Source: Numidum massiliense
GTDB lineage: Bacteria > Bacillota > Bacilli > Thermoactinomycetales > Novibacillaceae
Length of the DNA stretch: 64,000 bases
NCBI RefSeq assembly: GCF_001375555.1
Contig: NZ_CTDZ01000009.1
Span: forward strand, 1,171,758-1,235,757
Direction: 5' to 3'
A model generated the notes under the pieces. That model did not search any database and had not been told where the DNA came from. It saw only the letters and a list, made by a program, of their open reading frames with translations. Shown here piece after piece: positions 7,831-16,783 of this stretch. A program made the position numbers and the translations under genes. The stretch's first letter is position 1, and each line of letters starts with the position of its first letter.

Positions 7831-8184
7831 GTGCAAGAGGTCGACGCGAAACAGTTTGTACAAAAATATTGCAAGGGTGCACTGGGCGACGCCCTGTTAC
7901 TCGACGTGCGCGAATGGGAAGAGTGGGAAGACTACCATCTCGAAGAGGCAGTCCTCATTCCGCTCGGCAATTTGCCGGCGGAGTCAGGACAACTCGATCG
8001 ACAACGTAAGATTTATGTATTGTGCGCGCACGGCGTACGAAGTCAATACGCGTGTCACTTTTTAATGAATGCCGGTTTTAACGATGTCGTCAACGTCCAG
8101 AACGGACTTGCGACAGTGCGCCACTATTTGGAGGAGCACGTAGATGTAGAAGGAGAGCCGAGTGAAGGGGGAGGTGCCCCGTGA
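7831..8184 (+). CDS. single-domain rhodanese
   Basis: This 117-residue rhodanese-fold sulfurtransferase carries the catalytic loop CAHGVRS (Cys65), which takes a persulfide; the active-site loop is six residues, as in rhodanese/GlpE-type enzymes. LLLDVREWEEWEDYHLEEAVLIPL is the usual N-terminal rhodanese stretch, abbreviated here. The GTG start follows GGTGAGGG. The stop overlaps the start of the next gene by 4 bp (GTGA), so both are translated together. The substrate and acceptor are unknown. Confidence 0.85.
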   Translation: MQEVDAKQFVQKYCKGALGDALLLDVREWEEWEDYHLEEAVLIPLGNLPAESGQLDRQRKIYVLCAHGVRSQYACHFLMNAGFNDVVNVQNGLATVRHYLEEHVDVEGEPSEGGGAP

Positions 8185-8990
8185 TTGCCCGTATCGCACT
8201 AGGACTTCTGTTTAGTGCGCTCATCGCGTTACTCGCTTACTTAAAAAAGTCGCTCTCCATAAGCGGTGTCGTCGCAGCGATCGGCGTCGGCACGGTGTTG
8301 TACGCGATGGGAGACGCGTTTTGGTACGTCTTGCTGTTGCTCTTTTTTATTTCCTCTAGCATTTGGTCGCATTATAAACGGCGGTTAAAAAAAGAGGTAG
8401 AACAGCAGTTTGCTAAAGGTGGCCGTCGCGATTACTTGCAGGTGCTCGCGAACGGTGGTGGGGCGACCGCCTTCGCCTTATTGTATGCGTGGACGTCTCA
8501 TCCGCTGTGGCTGTGGGGGTTTGTCGGTTCACTGGCGACAGTGACGGCAGACACGTGGGCGACGGAATTAGGTGTGCTCAGCAAAAGTCCGCCAAGGTCT
8601 ATTTTAACGGGTAAACTGGTGAGTCGCGGGACATCTGGAGGTGTTTCTCTGTGGGGGACGCTTGCTGCGGCGAGCGGCGCGGCGCTAATCGGAGCTGCCG
8701 GTTACTTGCTTTGGCCGATTACGGGGGAAGGGTTGCCGGGGTGGGTGTTTATTAGTCTCGCCACCGTGTCTGGCGTCTTCGGCGGTGCGGTCGACAGCAT
8801 CCTCGGTGCGACGTGGCAACAGCAGTTCCGCTGTGTCCGCTGTGAGTTGACAGTCGAACGAATGGCACATTGCGGGCAAAAGACGACGGTCGTTCGAGGG
8901 GTGCGTTGGATGACGAACGACGCCGTCAACGCGCTGAGCGCCCTTTGCGGCGGCATCGCCTGTATTGCACTCGCCTATTTGGTCAGTTGA
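8181..8990 (+). CDS. DUF92 family membrane protein
   Basis: This 269-residue integral membrane protein of the DUF92 (TIGR00297) family has about six hydrophobic segments and the family features LLFFISSSIWS, ADTWATELG and GGVSLWGTLAA. Plant and cyanobacterial relatives (VTE6) phosphorylate phytyl phosphate, so a prenyl-phosphate kinase-like activity has been suggested for the family; this is not shown for Firmicutes. A small Cys-bearing loop (RCVRCELTVERMAHCG) lies near residue 220. It is coupled by a 4-bp overlap to the upstream rhodanese. Confidence 0.85.
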   Translation: MIARIALGLLFSALIALLAYLKKSLSISGVVAAIGVGTVLYAMGDAFWYVLLLLFFISSSIWSHYKRRLKKEVEQQFAKGGRRDYLQVLANGGGATAFALLYAWTSHPLWLWGFVGSLATVTADTWATELGVLSKSPPRSILTGKLVSRGTSGGVSLWGTLAAASGAALIGAAGYLLWPITGEGLPGWVFISLATVSGVFGGAVDSILGATWQQQFRCVRCELTVERMAHCGQKTTVVRGVRWMTNDAVNALSALCGGIACIALAYLVS

Positions 8991-9135
8991 GCCCTCCGGT
9001 CAACAGTAAATCATTATACAGTCAATAAAAACGTCACTCAACGACGTGAGTTAAGTTCAACAGCCGACACATATCGTGAAACACGAAAGTGTTATACAGT
9101 TTGTTTTCAAAAACATTTTAGGAGGGGATCTGGAT

Positions 9136-10575
9136 ATGCAATCCGGTATTTATATCGGTGGGAATTGGCGTGAAGGAAGTGGCGAAGTGACCGTTGTCGA
9201 TCCGGCGACGGGCGAAACGGTGGACGTCGTCGCATACGGCGATACCGTGCAGGCGACGGAAGCGGTCGACGCCGCGAGCGAGGCGTTTCCACGGTGGGCG
9301 CAGCTTCCGGCGGAGACGCGCGCCGACTACTTGTACAAGCTGTATGAAAAAATGATGGAACGGCGAGAATTCCTCGCACAGCTCATGACGGCTGAGCAAG
9401 GGAAACCGCTGCGCGAGGCGAAAGGCGAAGTCGCCTATGCCGCCAGTTTTGTCAAATGGTACGCGGAAGAGGCTAAGCGCGTGTACGGAGAGACGATTCC
9501 CGCCTCCACACCGAACAAGCGGCTGTTAGTGATGAAACAGCCCGTTGGAGTCGCAGCGATTATTACCCCGTGGAACTTTCCGAGTGCGATGATTACGCGC
9601 AAAATCGCTCCCGCACTCGCGGCCGGATGTACGGTCGTCATTAAACCGCCGTTTGAGACCCCGCTCAGCGCCATTGAACTCGTGAAACTGACGGAGGAAG
9701 TCGGATTTCCGCCTGGGGTCGTCAACTTGCTGCTCGGACCGTCGCGCGACGTGGCAGAAACGTGGCTGAGTGATGCACGCGTGCGTAAACTGTCGTTCAC
9801 GGGCTCGACCGAAGTGGGGCGGGAACTGATGGGGAAAGCGGCGCAAAACGTGACGCGGCTGTCGCTCGAACTCGGCGGGCATGCGCCGTTTATCATTTTT
9901 GACGATGCCGACCTCGATCTGGCTGTCACGGGATTAATTAACAGCAAGTTCCGCAACACGGGGCAGACGTGTATTTGCGCTAACCGCGCCTACGTGCAGC
10001 GATCGGTCTACGACGACGTGATACAAAAGTTGCAACAGCGCGTCGGGAGAATGACCGTCGGCAACGGGAGCGACAATCCAGATGTCGGACCGCTCATCAA
10101 CAAAGCAGCTTACGAAAAAGTGCAGGAGCATATCGACGACGCGGTGCAAAAAGGGGCGCGGCTCATTGTCGGAGGGAATCGGCTGCGCGGCGAAGCGTAC
10201 GACCGCGGCTATTTCGTCGAACCGACGGTATTAGGCGAAGCGACGGCAGAGATGCGCGTACTTGCGGAAGAGACGTTCGGTCCAGTCATTCCCCTCGTCC
10301 CGTTTGAACGGGAAGAAGAGGCGATTGCACAGGCAAACGATACGATTTACGGTTTGGCCGCTTATTTTTTCACCAAAAACTTAGCGCGTGCATACCGGGT
10401 GGCCGAGCAGCTCGCGTACGGGATCGTCGGCTTAAACGATGCGGTTCCTTCGACTGCGCAAGCGCCGTTCGGCGGGATGAAACAGAGCGGTCTCGGGCGC
10501 GAAGGTGGCCAGGCGGGCATCGAGGCGTTTCTCGAAACGAAGTTCGTCTCCATCGGACTTTGGGATCGCCGATGA
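9136..10575 (+). CDS. NAD(P)-dependent aldehyde dehydrogenase, succinate-semialdehyde dehydrogenase-like
   Basis: This 479-residue soluble aldehyde dehydrogenase has the oxyanion Asn in PWNFP (about 147), the cofactor motif FTGSTEVG (221-228), the general base Glu245 (LELGG) and catalytic Cys279 (GQTCICANR). The GQTCICANR segment and overall length are typical of the GabD/succinate-semialdehyde group, but other aldehydes are possible. The ATG at 9136 is chosen because AGGAGG lies 9-10 nt upstream; an earlier in-frame GTG at 9076 has none. The stop overlaps the ATG of the CPBP gene (ATGA). Confidence 0.9.
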   Translation: MQSGIYIGGNWREGSGEVTVVDPATGETVDVVAYGDTVQATEAVDAASEAFPRWAQLPAETRADYLYKLYEKMMERREFLAQLMTAEQGKPLREAKGEVAYAASFVKWYAEEAKRVYGETIPASTPNKRLLVMKQPVGVAAIITPWNFPSAMITRKIAPALAAGCTVVIKPPFETPLSAIELVKLTEEVGFPPGVVNLLLGPSRDVAETWLSDARVRKLSFTGSTEVGRELMGKAAQNVTRLSLELGGHAPFIIFDDADLDLAVTGLINSKFRNTGQTCICANRAYVQRSVYDDVIQKLQQRVGRMTVGNGSDNPDVGPLINKAAYEKVQEHIDDAVQKGARLIVGGNRLRGEAYDRGYFVEPTVLGEATAEMRVLAEETFGPVIPLVPFEREEEAIAQANDTIYGLAAYFFTKNLARAYRVAEQLAYGIVGLNDAVPSTAQAPFGGMKQSGLGREGGQAGIEAFLETKFVSIGLWDRR

Positions 10576-11177
10576 AACGCCTCGACGTCGCACGAATTAG
10601 CGACCGCGTGCTTTTGTTAAACTTGTACCTCACACAGGCGCTCGTTTTGGCGGTCGCCTGTGTCCTTTTGTGGTGGCAAGGATTCCCAGGGGGCGACCTG
10701 TGGCACAGCGATACGTGGACGGTGTGGCTATGGGGAATCGCCGCCGGGCTAACCGTCGTTAGTATCGATTTGACGCTCACTTACTTTTTTCCTAAGCATA
10801 TGATCGACGACAGCGGGATCAACGAAAAGCTGTTCCAAGGTCGGCCCTATTGGCACATCTTCGTCATCGCTGCTGTCGTCGCCTTTTGTGAGGAGCTGTT
10901 ATTTCGCGGAGCGCTCCAGCCGCTCATCGGCATTTGGGGGACAAGCCTCGTCTTTACGTTGATTCACTTCCGCTATTTGAAACGGTGGGCAATGACTGGA
11001 TATTTATTTTTCGTCAGTATGGTGCTTGGGTGGCTCGCCCAATGGACCGGGTCGCTCGTCGCTTCGATGGCTGCGCACTTTACGATCGATTTTGTGCTCG
11101 CGCTAATCTTGAAGGCGGGGTGGTTGGATCCGCTCGTGCGCCGTGTGGAACAACGTGAAAAAAATAGCAGCGTCTAG
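10572..11177 (+). CDS. CPBP-family intramembrane metalloprotease
   Basis: This 201-residue polytopic membrane protein of the CPBP (CAAX protease/bacteriocin-processing, Abi) family has the diagnostic EELLFRG (EExxxR), then HFRY and a C-terminal HFTIDF motif supplying metal ligands. Members include prenyl-protein proteases and bacteriocin self-immunity proteins; which role applies here is unknown. The start overlaps the aldehyde dehydrogenase stop as ATGA, so the two are co-transcribed. Confidence 0.85.
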   Translation: MKRLDVARISDRVLLLNLYLTQALVLAVACVLLWWQGFPGGDLWHSDTWTVWLWGIAAGLTVVSIDLTLTYFFPKHMIDDSGINEKLFQGRPYWHIFVIAAVVAFCEELLFRGALQPLIGIWGTSLVFTLIHFRYLKRWAMTGYLFFVSMVLGWLAQWTGSLVASMAAHFTIDFVLALILKAGWLDPLVRRVEQREKNSSV

Positions 11178-11241
11178 AAGTTATCCCCGACCGCATATAC
11201 ATATGTTTATAGTTAAAAACGTGGGACGGGGGTCTCGCATC

Positions 11242-11709
11242 GTGTTTATGTTGTACACGTTTTTATACCCGCTCGGCGCGTTGGCACTTTGTGCGCTAGC
11301 TGTGGCACTGTTTCCATTCGCGGGTGCGGCAGATGGGCGCGATCCGGCGAAATGGTTGTATTGGCTTTACGACACGGTCGATTATTTGTTTGCCCTTCTA
11401 CTGTTTGTAGCGAGTATGCTCATTTTGCGCCGCGTCGTCGTCCGCGCAGCATCGCTCATTCTATTACTAGAACGGCCACTGTGGCGTTGGGGCCGTTTGA
11501 AGCACGTGGCGACGTTACTGTGTGCAGGCATCGTCCTCTCGTACGCGTTTGCGCATCTATTTTTACACACGCTTGCGTTTGTCGGTTTTTTCTCCATTCA
11601 CCGCTTCGTGCAGTGGACGAATAGGCTTAAGGAAGAGGAACGCGAAGGCACACACCAACGCGAAGTGGACGAAAAAAACGAGTTAGCTCGCTGGGAAATT
11701 GAGGATTAA
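11242..11709 (+). CDS. hypothetical membrane protein (about three TM segments)
   Basis: I do not recognise the family. About 155 residues are predicted from the GTG at 11242 (GACGGGGG upstream); in-frame starts exist at 11143, 11203 and 11248, so the N-terminus is uncertain. Three hydrophobic spans (about residues 5-27, 45-65 and 90-120) are followed by a charged cytoplasmic tail ending in LKEEEREGTHQREVDEKNE. It follows the CPBP gene closely and may share its transcript. Confidence 0.6.
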   Translation: MFMLYTFLYPLGALALCALAVALFPFAGAADGRDPAKWLYWLYDTVDYLFALLLFVASMLILRRVVVRAASLILLLERPLWRWGRLKHVATLLCAGIVLSYAFAHLFLHTLAFVGFFSIHRFVQWTNRLKEEEREGTHQREVDEKNELARWEIED

Positions 11710-11813
11710 TACAACTGCCATACTTCATCCGATAAACCCCTATTATTAGCATTACATTTATGTCATACTTAGATTGTGAACAGATAAACATACTTCTTTA
11801 GGGGGAGACAGCA

Positions 11814-12260
11814 ATGGCACAAGAGACATTTAAAGCAACAGCTAAATATACAGGAGAAGGGTTGGCTGTAGAAACAGAATCGCGTGGTTTTAAACTTATT
11901 TTAGACGAACCGAAAGAACTCGGTGGGACGAACAAAGGGATGAACCCGGTAGAAGTGTTACTGTGCGGCCTCGGCGCTTGCCAAACGATCGTGGCAAAAG
12001 CATTCGCTCCAAAATTCGGCATTGACTTACGTGGATTTTGGATCGAATTAGAGGGGGACCTCGATACACGCGGCTTCAAGGGAAAAGCAGGGGTTAAACC
12101 GGGGTTCAGTGAAATTCGCTATAAAATGCATATGGCAACCGATGCAGCACCTGAGAAAGTTGAAGAATTTGCAGCATTTATCGAGAAAACGTGCCCCGTA
12201 GGCGACACGATCGCAACGCCTGTGCCAATGGTGTCTACAGGGGTAGTGATCGAGAACTAA
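11814..12260 (+). CDS. OsmC-family peroxiredoxin-like protein
   Basis: This 148-residue OsmC/Ohr-family protein keeps both cysteines expected for thiol-dependent reduction of organic hydroperoxides: Cys in GLGACQTIVA and Cys in EKTCPVGDTI. The N-terminal strand pattern and MNPVEVLLCGL match YhfA-type OsmC proteins more than Ohr. The ATG follows AGGGGGAGA. It is monocistronic, with an imperfect hairpin downstream at 12291-12334. Confidence 0.85.
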   Translation: MAQETFKATAKYTGEGLAVETESRGFKLILDEPKELGGTNKGMNPVEVLLCGLGACQTIVAKAFAPKFGIDLRGFWIELEGDLDTRGFKGKAGVKPGFSEIRYKMHMATDAAPEKVEEFAAFIEKTCPVGDTIATPVPMVSTGVVIEN

Positions 12261-12290
12261 TTGTAGGGGGGGGAACGTAAATCGTATCAT

Positions 12291-12334
12291 CCTCCTGCCT
12301 CCATTTTTCCGTTAGTTGGAGTGGAGGCAGGGGG
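12291..12334 (+). terminator. hairpin after the OsmC gene
   Basis: CCTGCCTCCA (12294-12303) pairs with TGGAGGCAGG (12322-12331), extendable outward to about 13 bp. No T-run follows, so this is a weak or factor-assisted terminator. Confidence 0.45.
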
Positions 12335-12383
12335 AGCGCGTCGACAGTTTACTAGCGTAACAAACATTCGGCGAAAAAAAGTG

Positions 12384-12412
12384 TTGACAAGCTGCATGAG
12401 CCAATGTAGAAT
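12384..12412 (+). promoter_or_regulatory. sigma-A promoter of tRNA-Met
   Basis: TTGACA (12384-12389), a 17-bp spacer and TAGAAT (12407-12412) lie about 43 bp upstream of the mature tRNA 5' end. Confidence 0.75.
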
Positions 12413-12454
12413 GTAATTTGTTGACTCAATACAACCGTGAGTAAACGAATATAC

Positions 12455-12531
12455 GGCGGTGTAGCTCAGCTGGCTAGAGCGTACGGTTCATACCCGTGAG
12501 GTCGGGGGTTCGATCCCCTCCGCCGCTACCA
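12455..12531 (+). tRNA. tRNA-Met (CAT), elongator type
   Basis: A complete 77-nt cloverleaf with encoded CCA. The acceptor stem GGCGGTG pairs with CGCCGCT (one G-T at position 1), the D stem is GCTC/GAGC, the anticodon loop TTCATAC gives CAT, and the T arm GGGGG-TTCGATC-CCCTC is nearly perfect. The anticodon stem lacks the three G-C pairs of initiator tRNA, so it is elongator Met. A lysidine-modified tRNA-Ile2 also has CAT and cannot be excluded. Confidence 0.92.
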
Positions 12532-12546
12532 ACGGAATCCTTACGA

Positions 12547-12576
12547 AAAGATTGACGGAAGTCGGTCTTTTTTTTT
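12547..12576 (+). terminator. intrinsic terminator of tRNA-Met
   Basis: AAAGATTGAC (12547-12556), loop GGAA, GTCGGTCTTT (12561-12570) with two G-T pairs, then a T-run to 12576. Confidence 0.8.
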
Positions 12577-12653
12577 GAGACAAACCCCTTTACTTACATA
12601 CTGTATATAGGTATCATTGCATTGTAAATAATACAGCAGGGGAATGAATCGCA

Positions 12654-13202
12654 TTGCGCATCATCGGAAAAAACGTGTGCGTCGCCCTATGTGTGCTAGC
12701 GCTTAGTATAACGAGCCTTGCCGCTTGTCAAACAGAGGAACGTACGGACAGTGCCGACAAAAGCGGCGAGCAGTCGGCTAGTGCTGTGCGTGGGCAGGCA
12801 GCTGCACACGAGGCAAGCGGGGATATCATTGAAACGACCGCGAGTCGTGACGAGCTTCCTTCGTTTCTAGACGACGTTGACCCGCTGATCGCCGATGTGT
12901 ACGAAGTTGCAGCGAAAAACGACAACATCGTCAAGCATATGGCGTGTTATTGTGGCTGTGGGGATAGCGTCGGCCATAAGAGTAACCTCGATTGTTTCAT
13001 TAGCGAAATAAAAGAGACGGGAGAAGTCGAGTGGAACTCCCATGCGATCACCTGTATGAATTGCTTGGAAATAGCGGCTGAATCCGTATCTTTAACGCAA
13101 AAAGGAAAAAGTTTGTCCGACGTGCGCGCGCACATCGACGACAAGTATCGCGAAGGGTACGCGGAACCAACGCCGACACCGCTACCGGACGATTCAAACT
13201 AA
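12654..13202 (+). CDS. PCYCGC-motif lipoprotein
   Basis: This 182-residue predicted lipoprotein has a signal peptide (MRIIGKNVCVALCVLALS) and lipobox LAAC with Cys25. A low-complexity linker follows, then the core KHMACYCGCGDSVGHKSN, DCFISEIK and AITCMNCLEIA. The ACYCGC stretch with later CxxC-type cysteines identifies the 'protein with PCYCGC motif' family found in spore-formers, whose function is unknown; metal binding is likely. The TTG start lies about 11 nt after AGGGGA. Confidence 0.8.
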   Translation: MRIIGKNVCVALCVLALSITSLAACQTEERTDSADKSGEQSASAVRGQAAAHEASGDIIETTASRDELPSFLDDVDPLIADVYEVAAKNDNIVKHMACYCGCGDSVGHKSNLDCFISEIKETGEVEWNSHAITCMNCLEIAAESVSLTQKGKSLSDVRAHIDDKYREGYAEPTPTPLPDDSN

Positions 13203-13411
13203 GCGTTTAGCTTGTGCGGCTCTAGCTAGCAATTGAGACGCTTGCTGTATTTGCCGGAACTTGTCACATTTTATTAGCTGCAAAAAAGAGACAAGATGTG
13301 TATAGTATGAGTTATAATAAAAATAAAAACAAGTCGTTACCGTAACGCACCTTTTTTCTCGCACATAATCTGTGAGTAACACGTAATTGAAGCAAGGGAG
13401 GGTGAACAACT

Positions 13412-14002
13412 GTGCGCGTTGAACGTTTAGGACAAGACAAAATACGGGTTTTCTTATCTTTCGACGACTTAATGGAACGGGGAATCGAAAAAGAGGACAT
13501 GTGGCGCGACATACCAAGAGTCCACCAATTGTTTAACGAAATGATGGAACAAGCGTATGAAGAGCTCGGCTTTGAAGTGTTTGGTCCAGTAGCTGTAGAA
13601 GTTTTTGCCCTTCCCGCTCAAGGTATGGTCGTCGTCGTAACTCGCAGCAAATCGCAAGAACACGATCTTGACGATGACGACGCACTATACGCCCTGGAAG
13701 TGACGTTGGCCGAGAGCGAGAGCGTCGTGTTCGCTTTTTCACATTTAGAACCGCTTATACAGCTGGCTCATCGGATTGAACCATTAGTTGTCGCAGAAGG
13801 TGGTCGCGTTTACGCGTATAATGACAGCTACTACCTCGTCTTCGACAACGGGGCGGGGGAAGAGCCGTTTGACAATTTGCTGGCCGTTGTAAGTGAATAC
13901 GGCGAGCTGGCGACGGTGACAGAGGCTGTACTCGTCGAGTACGGGAAAACGGTATTTGCGACAGACGGCGTCCGCCAGCTGTGTCAGCATTTTCCCTTGT
14001 GA
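13412..14002 (+). CDS. mecA: ClpC adaptor protein MecA
   Basis: This 196-residue adaptor delivers substrates to the ClpCP protease and is a negative regulator of competence in Bacillus. The N-terminal substrate-binding region reads MRVERLGQDKIRVFLSFDDL, then an acidic linker, then a C-terminal ClpC-binding domain (YALEVTLAESES, FSHLEPLIQLA, YLVFDN). The length is slightly short for MecA (about 218 in B. subtilis) and closer to YpbH, so a paralogue is possible. The GTG follows GGGAGGGTGA. Confidence 0.85.
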   Translation: MRVERLGQDKIRVFLSFDDLMERGIEKEDMWRDIPRVHQLFNEMMEQAYEELGFEVFGPVAVEVFALPAQGMVVVVTRSKSQEHDLDDDDALYALEVTLAESESVVFAFSHLEPLIQLAHRIEPLVVAEGGRVYAYNDSYYLVFDNGAGEEPFDNLLAVVSEYGELATVTEAVLVEYGKTVFATDGVRQLCQHFPL

Positions 14003-14026
14003 ACTGTTTACGACAAAGCATCCGAA

Positions 14027-14070
14027 AGGGTATCCACCTTCTTTAACAAGGGCGGATACCCTCTTTATTA
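14027..14070 (+). terminator. terminator after mecA
   Basis: AGGGTATCC (14027-14035) pairs with GGATACCCT (14054-14062), followed by CTTTATT. Confidence 0.7.
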
Positions 14071-14231
14071 GGGAGGAGTACGTATCCCTGTTGAGAGGGC
14101 GACCACTCCCATTAGCGAGCAAACCGATTGTGTATTTTACAAAGTTTACATATTTTATGTTAGCCCTTCTCATAATTCACTTTGAGGTGTATACTAAAGG
14201 ACGAACAGAATGGTTGAGGTGAATAAAGCAA

Positions 14232-15515
14232 ATGGCCAATGAAGTAAACGCTTCCGATGAGAAAACGCAGCAGTCGGAAAGCACCGACATTATGCGTTCG
14301 ACGCAGTCTGTGATTAAGGAGGCGCTCGAAAAACTCGGTTACTCCGAAGAAGTGTTCGAATTGCTGAAAGAACCGCTCCGGATGATGACAGTAAGAATTC
14401 CGGTGCGGATGGACGACGGTAAGGTGCAAGTATTTACCGGCTACCGCGCGCAACATAACGACGCTGTCGGCCCGACGAAAGGCGGGGTACGCTTTCATCC
14501 AGACGTCACTTACGACGAAGTGCAAGCCCTGTCACTCTGGATGAGTTTAAAGGCGGGTATTGTCGACCTTCCGTACGGCGGTGGTAAAGGTGGCGTCGTC
14601 TGCGAACCGCGCAACATGTCGTTCCGCGAGTTGGAAGGGCTAAGCCGCGGGTACGTGCGCGCCATCAGTCAAATCGTCGGACCGTCGAAAGACATCCCGG
14701 CCCCCGACGTGTTTACGAACTCGCAAATTATGGCGTGGATGATGGACGAGTACAGTCTCATGCGCGAATTTGATTCGCCGGGATTCATAACGGGTAAGCC
14801 GGTCGTCTTAGGAGGGTCCTTCGGACGTGAATCGGCGACAGCTAAAGGGGTGACGATCGTCATCCGCGAAGCGGCGAAAAAGCGGGGACTCGACCTTAAA
14901 GGGGCGCGCGTCATCGTCCAAGGGTTCGGCAATGCGGGCAGTTTCTTGTCTAAGTTTTTACACGACGCCGGGGCTAAAATTGTGGCGATCTCCGACGTAA
15001 ACGGGGCGTTGTACGATAAAAACGGTTTAGATATTGATTATTTGCTCGACCGACGCGACTCGTTTGGCAGTGTGACGAACTTATTCGAAAATACGATTTC
15101 TAACAAAGAAATGCTTGAGTTAGATTGCGATATTCTCGTGCCGGCGGCGATTCAAAACCAAATTACCGCAGACAATGCGCACAACATTCGCGCTGATATC
15201 GTCGTCGAAGCGGCGAACGGGCCGACGACACTCGAAGCGACGCGTATTTTGACCGAGCGGGGCATTTTGCTCGTCCCGGACGTTTTAGCTAGCTGCGGCG
15301 GCGTCACTGTGTCGTACTTCGAATGGGTCCAAAACAACCAAGGGTATTACTGGACAGAAGAAGAAGTAAGTGATAAGCTTGAAAAGATGCTTGTAAAGGC
15401 TTTTGACAACGTCTACAATACATCGCAAAGTCGCCAAGTGAACATGCGGCTGGCAGCGTACATGGTCGGGGTTCGCAAAATGGCGGAAGCCGCCCGGTTT
15501 CGTGGATGGGTGTAA
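14232..15515 (+). CDS. NAD-specific glutamate dehydrogenase
   Basis: This 427-residue enzyme interconverts glutamate with 2-oxoglutarate and ammonium (RocG/GudB type, catabolic in Bacillales). Lys119 in PYGGGKGGVVC is catalytic, and the substrate region YRAQHNDAVGPTKGGVRF and Rossmann motif VQGFGNAGSF are intact. There is no sign of the GudB inactivating duplication. It lies upstream of ypdA and prsW, as gudB does near ypdA in B. subtilis. The ATG has GAGGTGA upstream, and a strong terminator follows. Confidence 0.93.
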   Translation: MANEVNASDEKTQQSESTDIMRSTQSVIKEALEKLGYSEEVFELLKEPLRMMTVRIPVRMDDGKVQVFTGYRAQHNDAVGPTKGGVRFHPDVTYDEVQALSLWMSLKAGIVDLPYGGGKGGVVCEPRNMSFRELEGLSRGYVRAISQIVGPSKDIPAPDVFTNSQIMAWMMDEYSLMREFDSPGFITGKPVVLGGSFGRESATAKGVTIVIREAAKKRGLDLKGARVIVQGFGNAGSFLSKFLHDAGAKIVAISDVNGALYDKNGLDIDYLLDRRDSFGSVTNLFENTISNKEMLELDCDILVPAAIQNQITADNAHNIRADIVVEAANGPTTLEATRILTERGILLVPDVLASCGGVTVSYFEWVQNNQGYYWTEEEVSDKLEKMLVKAFDNVYNTSQSRQVNMRLAAYMVGVRKMAEAARFRGWV

Positions 15516-15540
15516 GGCTTTTTACAACGATATGCGGCAA

Positions 15541-15573
15541 AAAACCCTATTGTCAGTCGATAATAGGGTTTTT
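15541..15573 (+). terminator. intrinsic terminator after glutamate dehydrogenase
   Basis: AAAACCCTATT (15541-15551) pairs perfectly with AATAGGGTTTT (15562-15572) and ends in Ts. Confidence 0.9.
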
Positions 15574-15597
15574 CTATACGTCTAGGGGGAGTTTACC

Positions 15598-16581
15598 GTG
15601 GAGAAAGTAGAGAAAAAGGAGTGGATCGTCGTCGGAGGTGGCCCGTGCGGGCTGTCAGCGGCGGTCGAGTTAAAAAAACGCGGCATAGACGCGCTCGTAC
15701 TCGAAAAAGGGTGCGTCGTCAATTCGATTTATGGGTATCCGACGTTTATGCAGTTTTTTAGCACGCCCGAGTTGCTAGAACTTGGTGAATTGCCGTTTAT
15801 TACGCAAGGCGACAAGGCGTCACGCCACGAAGCGTTAAAGTATTACCGAGCCGTCGTCAACCACTTCGATCTCGACGTACACCAATACGAAAAAGTGGCG
15901 CACATCGCGCGGAAGGGCGAAACGTTCGTCGTCTCAACTGAGAAGCGCGACGAGCAGACGGCACAGTATGAAGCAAAGCACATTGTCATCGCAACCGGTT
16001 ATTTTGACACGCCGAATTTAATAGGCATTCCAGGGGAAAATTTAGAAAAGGTGCACCATTACTTCAAGGACGCACACCCGTACAACAAGCAAAAGGCGGT
16101 CGTGATCGGCGGCAAAAACTCCGCTGTCGAAGCGGCAATGGAGCTTTCAAAAACGGGGGCAGAAGTGACGATGGTGTACCGGCGCGAGTCGTTCACGAAA
16201 AGTGTCAAACCGTGGGTTCGGCCGGTCATCGACAGCGTAATCGAAAAAGGGCGTATTCGCATGTACTGGAAGGCGGAAGTGACTGAGATCACACCGACGA
16301 CCGTCGTTATCGAACAAGATGGCGAGCGTATCGAAATCGAAAACGACGTCGTCTTTGCCCTCACAGGTTATCGTCCGGACACGTCAATGTTAGAAGGACT
16401 CGGAGTGACTGTCGACCGCGAGACGGGTGTGCCGGCGCACAATCCGGAGACGATGGAGACGAACGTGCCTGGCGTGTACATTGCTGGCGTGATAGCCGCC
16501 GGTTTTGACGCCAACCGCATTTTTATCGAAAACGGTCGTTTTCACGGTCACGCCATCGCGAAGGGTGCCGTCCTAAAGTAG
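15598..16581 (+). CDS. ypdA: YpdA-family bacillithiol disulfide reductase
   Basis: This 327-residue flavoprotein oxidoreductase has an N-terminal FAD motif VGGGPCGLSAA (12-22), a second NADPH motif IGGKNSAVEAAMEL, and FALTGYRPDT. It lacks the CxxC of thioredoxin reductase. The YpdA family reduces bacillithiol disulfide to keep the cytoplasmic low-molecular-weight thiol pool reduced. GTG start after AGGGGGA. Glutamate dehydrogenase upstream and prsW downstream repeat the B. subtilis neighbourhood. Confidence 0.9.
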   Translation: MEKVEKKEWIVVGGGPCGLSAAVELKKRGIDALVLEKGCVVNSIYGYPTFMQFFSTPELLELGELPFITQGDKASRHEALKYYRAVVNHFDLDVHQYEKVAHIARKGETFVVSTEKRDEQTAQYEAKHIVIATGYFDTPNLIGIPGENLEKVHHYFKDAHPYNKQKAVVIGGKNSAVEAAMELSKTGAEVTMVYRRESFTKSVKPWVRPVIDSVIEKGRIRMYWKAEVTEITPTTVVIEQDGERIEIENDVVFALTGYRPDTSMLEGLGVTVDRETGVPAHNPETMETNVPGVYIAGVIAAGFDANRIFIENGRFHGHAIAKGAVLK

Positions 16582-16682
16582 AAATGGTCCCAAACGCAGA
16601 ACCCATAGTCGTACGCTATTAGTAAGACTAAAGGAAAAGCTTTTACGGTGCCACTTGCAGGAAGCCGAACGAAAAAACGAGC

Positions 16683-16730
16683 TCCCCGCCCTGCCACAGA
16701 TTTCCTTGCGGTAGTAGCGGGGATTTTTTT
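16683..16730 (+). terminator. terminator after ypdA
   Basis: TCCCCGC (16683-16689) pairs with GCGGGGA (16717-16723), then seven Ts to 16730. Confidence 0.75.
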
Positions 16731-16783
16731 GCATCCAGTTTCGTGGTAGGATAAGAACGGATGGAAGGCAAAGGAGAACAGTC